Shown here in pieces: positions 61,101 through 64,000 of a stretch of DNA of 64,000 bases. The position numbers and the translations under genes are program-made. The stretch comes from Maniola hyperantus. Its lineage: Eukaryota; Arthropoda; Insecta; Lepidoptera; Nymphalidae. The notes under the pieces are model-generated. The model worked only from the letters and a program-made list of their open reading frames with translations, was not told the DNA's origin and made no database searches. The DNA lies in contig NC_048548.1 in the NCBI RefSeq assembly GCF_902806685.2, forward strand, positions 14,844,557-14,908,556. Reading direction: 5' to 3'. Position 1 is the first letter of the stretch, and every line of letters starts with the position of its first letter.

Positions 61101-64000
61101 AAAACTAGCTTATGCCTACGACATCGTCCGTGTGGACTACACAAATTTAAAACCCCTACTTTACCCCATTAGGGGGTGAGTTTTCAAAAATCCTTTTTCA
61201 GCGGATGTCTATGTTATAATAACTATCTGCATACCAAATTTCAGCTCGATTCATCCAACAGTTTGAGTTGTGCGTTGATAGATTAGTCAGTCAGTCAATC
61301 AGCTTTTCCTTTTACATATTTAGATAATGATGACGATGAGAAAAGAGAAGATGAATGTAGACAGAGATAGAATGCAATGATCAAATAACGAAGTGAAACT
61401 TGGTAAGGCGGATGAGGCTGAAAGGCGAGGCGAGGTGGTTACCTTGTCGTACTGGATGTCGGTGCCGAGCCGGCCGACCTCGTACTTCTCCTGCAGCTGG
61501 ACGCACTGCGGCTCCTGGCAGCGCGCCAGCGTGCGCAGCAGCTGCGTCTTCACCTGCCGCAGACCTGCCCACAACCATTACAGGGCTACATAAATTTTAG
61601 AATAAAAGCAAACTTTCTTAGAAATACCTTCAGAAATCATTTGTTATTGGAATACAGAGAATATAATTGATCATAAACAGTCAAAGGGATACGAAGCTGA
61701 ATAGTGTTGCAATTTGTAAAAGAGGAAAGTTATATCACGTTTATTTATGTAGTTTTGTTCTCCTGACCTGATTTCGGGCACAGCAGCATAGGAGTATTAC
61801 AGTGCACAAGCGTATGCGCAAACAAACAATTGTTCCGGCGCTTCTGCTTAGGGCCTTTTTGCTTACATACCCAAGTGGTGGACACCAGTGTGACCTACCT
61901 CTAGGGACATAGAGTAAGTATATTACATGCAAGGGGTTCGACGAAGACGTCGATACAGACCAATCCCAGCTGATCTACGTAGTTGGGGCCCTATGTTGAA
62001 GAGTCGTCGTGGTCGTCATTTACTGCGACTACTGTGTGTCTCTTTATACTGTGCTTTAGGTTACTGGAACTAGAGCACCGCCTCAACACTACACTACTGA
62101 CCAGTGTTGAGCTCTTCGGCCTTGGTCCTCAAGTCCTCCGTGGCGCGCTGCACCTCCCTCAGCTCGGCCGGCACCCGCTCCAGCTGCTCCACCATGTGGC
62201 TCAGCTTCTGCACCGAGGTGGCGCTCGTGAACTCGTCCAGCTGGCGCAGCACGAACTGGCCGCTGGAGGTGAGCGTGGCGTTGAGCTGCGCCTCCAGCTC
62301 GCGGTAGTTGTCGACGAGCAGGTGGCGCGCGTGCGCCTGCGTGCTGTTGAGGAAGGTGCAGGCGTCCTTGATGCCGGCGCGCAGCGCGGCGGGCGCGGCG
62401 GCGGCCCCGCTCTCCATCTGCGAGTCGGTGGCGAACGCGCACACCACGCCGAACCTGGCGGAACGTCACAATGGAGTTGAGAGTGGGGTACTCCACCTTC
62501 ATGTGTACTTTTTTGTTTCTGATAGTAAAATAGAAAATTAAACTAGATCTTATGTTCCTAACTAGTCAGACCTGAATTAAGTATGAATGTGTCAGTAAAG
62601 ATCGTTAGGCAAAGGTCGTAGGTTTATCCTTTGACTTCATTTCCTGAACTAGTTAGCATTGGAATGAAGCTGCACAGATAATGTAGAGCTCGTTCAGGAT
62701 ATACTCACAGGAACAGCGTGAGGAGCGCGATGAAGAGGATCGCGAGGATGCCCTTGAGGCAGGCGTCGTACTTGCGGTCGAAGGGCCTCCGCCGCCGCCC
62801 CACGCGGCACCACTGGCAGCAGCACCAGAACAGCCTGCAACACACGACCACTCTATTTGTCGCACGTGTTGTGTAACAGTTCAACTCACTTAGCGGATAC
62901 GAATGGCTTCATTGTGAGTGCAGGAGGATCAGCGCGAATCGCCACACCACACGAGTAGATATTATAGACCCGAGGGGAAGCTTCACACTAGCTCACGCAC
63001 ACCACGACGTGCCACGGACGCTCCGTGCGGCCAGCTTGGCGGCAAACGGAGCGTCCGTGACACGTCGTGGTGTGCGTGAGCTGCGCTAGAGTGAGTGAAC
63101 CTACAGCCAGCCGCTAGTATGAAGCTTCCCCTCTGGTCTATATTATCTACTCGTGTGGCCACACTAAGGGCTCTTTTCTGGAGACCCGTGGAGCGTCATA
63201 TGGTCAAGTATGAGAGCGTTTATGCAGAAGTGTTTGAAGTGTGCGCCACTCCTCGCGCGGAGACGCGAACTCCACGTGTCCGTCCGACACCGACCTGCTC
63301 CTGCAAGCTGCGGCAACTCACCCCGCCAGCGGCAGTATGGCGACGAGCAGCGCCACGATGACGACGACCGCGGTGGGGCCCGCGTAGTGCGCCAGCAGCG
63401 TGCGCCACTCCTCGCGCGGAGACGCGAACTCCACGTGTCCGTCCGACACCGACCTGCTCCTGCAAGCTGCGGCAACTCACCCCGCCAGCGGCAGTATGGC
63501 GACGAGCAGCGCCACGATGACGACGACCGCGGTGGGGCCCGCGTAGTGCGCCAGCAGCGTGCGCCACTCCTCGCGCGGAGACGCGAACTCCACGTGTCCG
63601 TCCGACACCGACCTGCTCCTGCAAGCTGCGGCAACTCACCCCGCCAGCGGCAGTATGGCGACGAGCAGCGCCACGATGACGACGACCGCGGTGGGGCCCG
63701 CGTAGTGCGCCAGCAGCGTGCGCCACTCCTCGCGCGGAGACGCGAACTCCACGTGTCCGTCCGACACCGACCTGCTCCTGCAAGCTGCGGCAACTCACCC
63801 CGCCAGCGGCAGTATGGCGACGAGCAGCGCCACGATGACGACGACCGCGGTGGGGCCCGCGTAGTGCGCCAGCAGCGTGCGCCACTCCTCGCGCGGAGAC
63901 GCGAACTCCACGTGTCCGTCCGACACCGACCTGCTCCTGCAAGCTGCGGCAACTCACCCCGCCAGCGGCAGTATGGCGACGAGCAGCGCCACGATGACGA
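26436..64000 (-). CDS. prom: Prominin-like pentaspan membrane protein (5' end beyond window)
   Basis: Fifteen phase-compatible exons on the minus strand give about 760 aa, plus alternative tail exons. In protein order they are 63459-63322 (TM1, duplicated), 62834-62709, 62454-62102, 61564-61443, 60609-60456, 53745-53582, 53165-53053, 52273-52169, 50279-50138, 49764-49558, 49090-48902, 48555-48421, 45319-45161 (7 copies), 44749-44628 and 37444-37394. The layout matches prominins: TM1, a Cys-rich cytosolic loop with TM2, a large helical N-glycosylated loop, TM3, a second Cys-rich segment, TM4, a second large loop, TM5 and a cytosolic tail. Prominins are cholesterol-binding proteins of plasma-membrane protrusions (microvilli, photoreceptor membranes). 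Human PROM1 is 865 aa, so only the signal peptide and the start of the N-terminal domain are missing here. Alternative tails are listed separately. Family is confident; orthology among insect prominin paralogues is not resolved. Confidence 0.93.
26521..26735 (+). mobile_element. CGCGACTTC-family repeat in the last prominin intron
   Basis: Begins actagctcatccccgcgact and ends agtcagtcagctttttccttt. It closely resembles 61103-61326. Its edge lies only about 30-40 bases upstream (in gene sense) of the terminal-exon acceptor, so it occupies the place of the branch point or pyrimidine tract region. Confidence 0.7.
26998..27078 (-). CDS. Prominin tail exon B2 (Pro/Tyr rich)
   Basis: Acceptor ggttgcag, donor GGA CCC GC|GTGAGT; 81 nt, phase 2 both ends, so it can be skipped without a frame change. 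It encodes HWEEGPPRYHGPTEYERPPP and then YYYPGPA, a proline- and tyrosine-rich tail with PPPY-like motifs (possible WW-domain ligands, inferred). Confidence 0.78.
27079..28563. other. Prominin intron between tail exons B1 and B2
   Basis: Mostly unique. A GC-rich patch (27215-27260) and a region near 27420-27500 look like old transposon DNA, but I cannot name them. AT microsatellite-like sequence occupies about 28040-28160. Confidence 0.45.
28564..28716 (-). CDS. Prominin tail exon B1 (Gly-Ser/Ala rich)
   Basis: Acceptor acgttgcag, donor GCG CCA AA|GTGAGC; 153 nt, phase 2 both ends. It encodes AYKAEKRSAGG, a run of alternating Gly and Ser, GARRGAREEG and DAHHARRYNDMAP. It fits after the 37394-37444 exon (PLAN|AYKAE). 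The Gly-Ser run is a trinucleotide/hexanucleotide repeat that may vary in length between alleles. Confidence 0.72.
29366..29459. repeat. Hairpin, about 27-bp arms
   Basis: aattcaaaaa...gtggagattaaa at the left pairs with tttaatctccac...tttttgaatt at the right; probable small MITE. Confidence 0.7.
30979..31416. mobile_element. TA-flanked TIR element carrying 52-bp tandem repeats
   Basis: The termini GGAAGTGTTTAGATGGC and, inverted, GGAAGTGTCTAGATAGC are each bordered by TA, as for Tc1/mariner-type insertions. Inside, a 52-bp unit (starting GTTTAGATGGCTCAAG) repeats at 30985, 31037, 31089, 31141, 31193 and 31245, the last copy broken. No coding capacity. Confidence 0.8.
31585..33156. mobile_element. 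1.57-kb near-perfect palindrome (large foldback element)
   Basis: Ends acagggttacaggaaa and ttttcctgtaaccctgt. The match continues inward through the whole length (for example tcagtcaagtgcgagttggg at about 32180 against its complement near 32545) to a centre near 32370 that holds a (CCGT)n stretch. Arms are about 750 bp with few mismatches. No transposase frame. Confidence 0.9.
33185..33377. mobile_element. MITE with cttgcaattcacgag terminal repeats
   Basis: 15-bp perfect terminal inverted repeats; the interior contains gcgcttgctcgcg and attggtccgaca. A second copy is at 39576-39730. Confidence 0.8.
34648..34653 (-). terminator. AATAAA polyadenylation signal candidate for alternative terminal exon A
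   Basis: Minus-strand AATAAA about 660 bases after the TAG of the exon at 35315-35564, consistent with a separate 3' end for that isoform. The surroundings are AT-rich, so chance occurrence is likely enough to keep confidence low. Confidence 0.3.
35315..35564 (-). CDS. Prominin alternative terminal exon A (probable)
   Basis: Open in phase with the 37394-37444 exon (AA|C gives Asn), 82 codons to a TAG at 35315-35317. It encodes GSKRSTLDIEGKIAEWRGRN, then a Gly-rich linker, TQVVLDGRDVVCQIVAPPAA and LKTRLDAKDEDNESGIHESD. GC3-rich codons and an acidic C-terminus look real, but the acceptor (gcgatacgcag) is weak. I do not recognise a domain. An AATAAA (minus) lies at 34648-34653. It could instead be the last exon of an unrelated minus-strand gene. 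Confidence 0.6.
36123..36425. mobile_element. MITE with about 45-bp imperfect inverted ends
   Basis: Left end aaggtgctgataaacc ... attcacttgaacaaaacatt pairs with aatgttttgttacaagtgaat ... tttttcagcatctt. An inner pair (attacgcactcgtcgg / gatgagtgcgtaa) is also present. Confidence 0.75.
37394..37444 (-). CDS. prom: Prominin tail exon
   Basis: Acceptor tctgttgcag, donor CTC GCC AA|GTAAGT; 51 nt, phase 2 both ends. It encodes EYLYDAYADRDNVPLA and continues with N or K according to the next exon chosen. Acidic, tyrosine-rich composition is typical of prominin cytoplasmic tails. Confidence 0.85.
39576..39730. mobile_element. MITE, second copy of the 33185 family
   Basis: Same interior (gcgcttgctcgcgtctgatt ... 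agtaaagttcacgcgcgctc) with terminal gttgttgcacttcac against its near complement. Confidence 0.78.
41085..41117 (-). CDS. Candidate 33-nt cassette exon of the prominin tail
   Basis: A GC-rich island inside a 7-kb intron has a good acceptor (gtgttgttctcgcag) and donor (GCC AG|GTGACG). The 33 nt are phase 2 at both ends, so they fit between the TM5 exon and the 37394-37444 exon without a frame change. They would add ECEALWRRGA plus a Ser at the join. This is an inference from splice sites, phase and composition; no transcript evidence is available here. Confidence 0.5.
42790..42945 (-). mobile_element. tRNA-derived SINE, third copy
   Basis: Reverse complement of the same SINE family, with the tRNA-like head at 42870-42940 (B-box complement ggttcgaacc-like). 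It lies in a prominin intron in the same orientation as the gene. Confidence 0.7.
43371..43489. mobile_element. MITE with gtcaactgtcatgtcaaaag inverted arms
   Basis: The arms pair cctcacgcg...gtcaactgtcatgtcaaaagtaca with tgtacttttgacatgacagttgac...cgcgtgag around a loop of about 25 bp. Confidence 0.8.
44370..44600. repeat. Degenerate 10-bp GTGTGTCATGA-type minisatellite beside the TM5 donor
   Basis: Reiterated variants of (gtgtgtcatgagtgtgtagtga) fill about 230 bp and stop about 25 bases from the donor of the TM5 exon at 44628. Confidence 0.85.
44628..44749 (-). CDS. prom: Prominin exon: TM5 and start of cytosolic tail
   Basis: Acceptor gatgttttccag, donor GTC GAG GC|GTACGT; 122 nt, phase 0 in, phase 2 out. 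It encodes NGFWIAVSWCVVLFLPLLIV, then AQKLARLYRHPDPYPGPLVE. This is the fifth helix followed by a basic stop-transfer, as in prominins (AxKLAxxYRR). The donor is not strong. Confidence 0.92.
45154..46383 (-). repeat. 176-bp tandem array of the exon before TM5, 7 copies
   Basis: Exon copies lie at 45161-45319, 45337-45495, 45513-45671, 45689-45847, 45865-46023, 46041-46199 and 46217-46375. They are separated by the same 17 nt, which contains GTGAGTAC followed by AGTGTGCAG. The only difference I see is in the seventh (5'-most) copy, where the codon in DSAC reads Arg (CGC) in place of Cys (TGC). Read-through of a 17-nt spacer meets TGA. Confidence 0.96.
45161..45319 (-). CDS. prom: Prominin exon before TM5, copy nearest TM5
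   Basis: Acceptor gtgtgcag, donor CCG GCG|GTGAGT; 159 nt, phase 0 both ends. It encodes LTREFAEAMGARLQEYLELV, then VRAANNDVGLCAPLSNAYNA and TRDSACRAVLMPA. Sequon NAT and two cysteines. This is the 3'-most of seven copies and the only one whose donor is followed by ordinary intron (gtacttgcttatt). Confidence 0.88.
46500..47600 (+). mobile_element. Degraded Jockey-like LINE (reverse transcriptase remnant)
   Basis: Broken frames read VHAIYTDFRKAFDMVNHNIL, then SGVPQGSHLGPTFFLIFIND, a FADD box at 46851-46862 and SLNIEKCFHIKF, in reverse-transcriptase order. These are followed in another frame by SILEYCSTVWNPGYQVHSDR and RIERIQKRFLYHLSYKDIK. A stop at 47091-47093 and frame changes show it is inactive. 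It lies in the prominin intron upstream of the 7-copy array, antisense to the gene. Confidence 0.9.
47601..48420. other. Rest of that prominin intron
   Basis: AT-rich; 47601-47900 may be the LINE 3' UTR. No exon seen. Confidence 0.45.
48421..48555 (-). CDS. prom: Prominin exon: second extracellular loop
   Basis: Acceptor cacactgcag, donor CAG AAC|GTAAGT; 135 nt, phase 0 both ends. It encodes ATASELRDVLRFNQSSLKEA, then INYRIRDTTEVELFLNTQGP and DLVQN. Joining to the next exon (LTREF) creates an NLT sequon across the splice. Confidence 0.92.
48902..49090 (-). CDS. prom: Prominin exon: second extracellular loop
   Basis: Acceptor gaaattag, donor CTT AAC|GTGAGC; 189 nt, phase 0 both ends. It encodes LETNMTSLSLDGLAAQLRST, then GGFAEVADSLQRAALKLST and HDDVVQPMLQRVAQLN. 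Sequon NMT. Long amphipathic helices are typical of this loop. Confidence 0.92.
49459..49536 (-). pseudogene. Partial tandem copy of a prominin second-loop exon (228-bp period)
   Basis: These 78 nt, with the acceptor just above them, repeat the start of the exon at 49558-49764 at an offset of 228 bp (207-nt exon plus a 21-nt remnant made of donor and acceptor). The copy breaks off after the codons for VRTRVA and runs into unrelated intron sequence without a donor at that point, so it is unlikely to be used. Confidence 0.88.
49558..49764 (-). CDS. prom: Prominin exon: second extracellular loop
   Basis: Acceptor gtgtgtgtgtgcag, donor TAC GCG|GTGAGT; 207 nt, phase 0 both ends. It encodes ALQLHRLYDLQALRGQVAAE, then VRTRVAALRTDYPPRGRPLR and KLDLLAETGLSDFNFDRILY. 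A truncated second copy of its first 78 nt follows downstream at 49459-49536. Confidence 0.92.
50138..50279 (-). CDS. prom: Prominin exon: start of second extracellular loop
   Basis: Acceptor gctgtag, donor TAC CAG|GTATTT; 142 nt, phase 2 in, phase 0 out. It encodes EPRNNRVFADVERFVDLERM, then LFNERADPDFNLTYVLVNCH and RNKTIYQ. Sequons NLT and NKT. It joins the TM4 exon through DPLT|EPRNN. Confidence 0.92.
51508..51680 (+). mobile_element. tRNA-derived SINE, second copy
   Basis: Same tRNA-like head and body as the copy at 950-1110, ending in an A-rich tail. Inserted in the intron between the TM4 exon and the exon at 50138-50279, opposite in orientation to the prominin gene. Confidence 0.75.
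51713..51746. repeat. Perfect 16-bp inverted repeat
   Basis: gcagatatcaaagtaa and its exact complement ttactttgatatctgc are separated by 2 bases. Confidence 0.9.
52030..52160. repeat. (GAGT)n then (GA)n microsatellite adjacent to a donor
   Basis: About 80 bp of GAGT repeats and 45 bp of GA repeats (plus strand). In gene sense this is a CT run then ACTC repeats starting within about 10 bases of the TM4-exon donor at 52169. Confidence 0.95.
52169..52273 (-). CDS. prom: Prominin exon: TM4
   Basis: Acceptor gtttcacag, donor CCG CTC AC|GTGAGC; 105 nt, phase 2 both ends. It encodes GMGVTFLVGGGIALLLLLYF, then VLGVGLQRLVCDPLT, a clear membrane helix with the conserved Cys-Asp-Pro just outside it. 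The donor is followed almost at once by a CT-rich then ACTC-rich microsatellite in the intron. Confidence 0.93.
52274..53052. other. Prominin intron between TM3 and TM4 exons
   Basis: Contains a TATAGTA-rich patch (52330-52390) and a copy of an A-tailed dispersed repeat (about 52420-52560; relatives at 11960-12058 and 40845-40935). No exon seen. Confidence 0.5.
53053..53165 (-). CDS. prom: Prominin exon: TM3 and Cys-rich segment
   Basis: Acceptor gttgtcgtag, donor CTC ACG TG|GTGAGC; 113 nt, phase 0 in, phase 2 out. It encodes IVCIMTWGLLCGVCGKRPDA, then YGASDCCNKGSGSSCLTC. The helix and dense cysteines fit the TM3-TM4 hairpin of prominins. Confidence 0.92.
53582..53745 (-). CDS. prom: Prominin exon: end of first loop, start of TM3
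   Basis: Acceptor tgccgcag, donor CTT GCG|GTGAGT; 164 nt, phase 1 in, phase 0 out. It encodes GQRLSRVADSVSWAAGNATA, then QLGGSDAPDQLQEMLRRYAP and TRTAAAALLA. Sequon NAT. The hydrophobic end begins TM3, which continues in the next exon. Confidence 0.92.
54177..60579 (-). repeat. 136-bp tandem array, 47 copies, derived from a prominin exon and its donor
   Basis: The 11-bp motif agctgcgtcac (plus strand) begins at 54177 and recurs every 136 bp up to 60569, which is 47 whole periods. Each unit holds 124 nt of exon, the donor GTCAGT and 6 further intron bases. Copies appear identical throughout 6.4 kb. Since 136 is not a multiple of 3 and the unit contains ATG TGA at its join, reading through gives a stop every third unit, so the array itself cannot be a long coding exon. 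Confidence 0.97.
60456..60609 (-). CDS. prom: Prominin exon: first loop, parent of the 136-bp array
   Basis: Acceptor cctgttgcag-type (RC ends gttgcag), donor GCC ACA G|GTCAGT; 154 nt, phase 0 in, phase 1 out. It encodes IPNVSELLNNVTQLVDGAMR, then AEVSAGLQVFSGIKRTVDQH and IPRVRDAITATG. Sequons NVS and NVT are visible. It is the only copy with a complete 5' part and a real acceptor; the other 46 copies downstream lack the first 30 nt of the exon. Confidence 0.9.
60610..62101. other. Prominin introns flanking the 61443-61564 exon
   Basis: The first (60610-61442) contains a hairpin of gcgggcaagtgcgagtatag against its near complement (about 60662-60695) and a CGCGACTTC-family repeat (61103-61326). 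The second (61565-62101) shows nothing recognisable. Confidence 0.5.
61443..61564 (-). CDS. prom: Prominin exon: first extracellular loop, Cys pair
   Basis: Acceptor gttgtgggcag, donor GAC AAG|GTAACC; 122 nt, phase 1 in, phase 0 out. It encodes GLRQVKTQLLRTLARCQEPQ, then CVQLQEKYEVGRLGTDIQYD. The closely spaced cysteines (CQEPQC) fit a local disulfide in the extracellular loop. Confidence 0.92.
62102..62454 (-). CDS. prom: Prominin exon: end of TM2 and first extracellular loop
   Basis: Acceptor ttccgccag, donor AAC ACT G|GTCAGT; 353 nt, phase 2 in, phase 1 out. It encodes FGVVCAFATDSQMESG, which finishes TM2, and then a long helical region including LLVDNYRELEAQLNATLTSS and a heptad-like stretch with LREVQRATEDLRTKAEELN. 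N-glycosylation sequons NST and NAT are present. This is the largest exon of the gene. Confidence 0.93.
62709..62834 (-). CDS. prom: Prominin exon: Cys-rich cytosolic loop and TM2
   Basis: Acceptor gtgttgcag, donor TTC CT|GTGAGT; 126 nt, phase 2 both ends. It encodes LFWCCCQWCRVGRRRRPFDR, then KYDACLKGILAILFIALLTL. Clustered cysteines followed by basic residues just after TM1 are a prominin hallmark, and TM2 begins at GILAILF. Confidence 0.93.
62942..63164. mobile_element. Foldback element in prominin intron 1 (in-window)
   Basis: Long inverted repeat: cacgagtagatattatagac ... aggggaagcttcacactag ... gctcacgcacaccacgacgt pairs with its complement ending at 63164. Inner arms are almost perfect around a loop of about 20 bp near 63036. 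Confidence 0.85.
63239..64000 (-). repeat. 159-bp tandem array of the TM1 exon (at least 4 complete copies, runs off the window)
   Basis: The donor motif recurs at 63321, 63480, 63639, 63798 and 63957 (exact 159-bp spacing). Each unit is the 138-nt exon plus 21 nt (GTGAGT, then GCCGCAGCTTGCAG). A truncated copy sits at 63239-63300, ending in the middle of the exon. I see no differences between copies. 159 is divisible by 3, but the real frame hits TGA right after each donor, so read-through would stop. Confidence 0.95.
63322..63459 (-). CDS. prom: Prominin TM1 exon, copy nearest the rest of the gene
   Basis: RC acceptor gccgcagcttgcag, donor GCG GG|GTGAGT; 138 nt, phase 2 in and out. It encodes SRSVSDGHVEFASPREEWRT, then the helix TAVVVIVALLVAILPLAG. 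The Gly completed by the next exon runs into LFWCCCQWC, the prominin TM1/Cys-loop border. This copy must supply the donor if all copies are used as drawn. Identical copies lie at 63481-63618, 63640-63777, 63799-63936 and from 63958 past the edge. Confidence 0.88.

Noticed and set aside
63164..63957. Long minus-strand reading frames of 245-262 codons over the TM1 array
   Set aside because: They are the two non-coding frames of the 159-bp repeat, kept open because 159 is a multiple of 3. The real frame, supported by splice phase and TM1 composition, is the third one.

Overview
This window comes from an insect genome, most likely a moth or butterfly. It is AT-rich (long introns and intergenic DNA) with small GC-rich exons, canonical GT-AG introns and no bacterial-style gene packing. 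It is littered with repeats of the kind common in Lepidoptera: tRNA-headed SINEs, 3' ends of RTE-, Jockey/CR1- and R1-like LINEs, and foldback MITEs. I had no database access, so the lineage rests on recognising these repeat types.

Two protein-coding genes face each other tail to tail. Gene A (+ strand, 1697 to about 20290) is an SLC26-family sulfate/anion transporter most like SLC26A11. Eleven coding exons join in consistent phase to about 607 aa, the normal length for that subfamily, with the sulfate-transporter signature in exon 2 and a STAS domain in exons 10-11. Its start codon is probably split (A|TG) across the intron before exon 1, and its stop lies at the last splice junction.

Gene B (- strand, from beyond 64000 down to 26436) is a prominin (CD133 family) pentaspan membrane protein. 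Fifteen constitutive exons (about 760 aa in the window) carry TM1 to TM5, two large extracellular loops with many N-glycosylation sites and a cysteine-rich first cytosolic loop. The N-terminal exon(s) lie off the right edge. The cytoplasmic tail is encoded by widely spaced small exons that all have phase-2 boundaries, so it can be assembled in alternative ways. I see two alternative stop-bearing endings (35315-35564, or 28564-28716 + 26998-27078 + 26436-264xx) and a candidate 33-nt cassette exon at 41085-41117.

The most unusual feature is recurrent exon-scale tandem duplication inside gene B. The TM1 exon (159-bp unit, at least 4 full copies, running off the window), the exon before TM3 (136-bp unit, 47 copies, 6.4 kb), one second-loop exon (228-bp unit, partial second copy) and the exon before TM5 (176-bp unit, 7 copies) have each been duplicated independently. 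In three of the four the unit is the exact exon plus a 17-21 nt remnant of both flanking introns, so every copy keeps an acceptor and a donor but is separated from its neighbour by an intron too short to splice. Copies are nearly or fully identical, so this is either very recent VNTR-like expansion or an assembly artefact; both are testable.

The introns and the 20.3-26.4 kb intergenic gap hold mobile-element debris. It includes a 1.57-kb near-perfect palindrome (31585-33156), a TA-flanked element carrying 52-bp tandem repeats (30979-31416), a 330-bp foldback element (8472-8790), a foldback in prominin intron 1 (62942-63164), a degraded LINE with a reverse-transcriptase remnant (about 46500-47600), and a short coding-like retro-insertion with target-site duplication (about 9574-9752). 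I found no true tRNA or rRNA gene, CRISPR array or further convincing gene.
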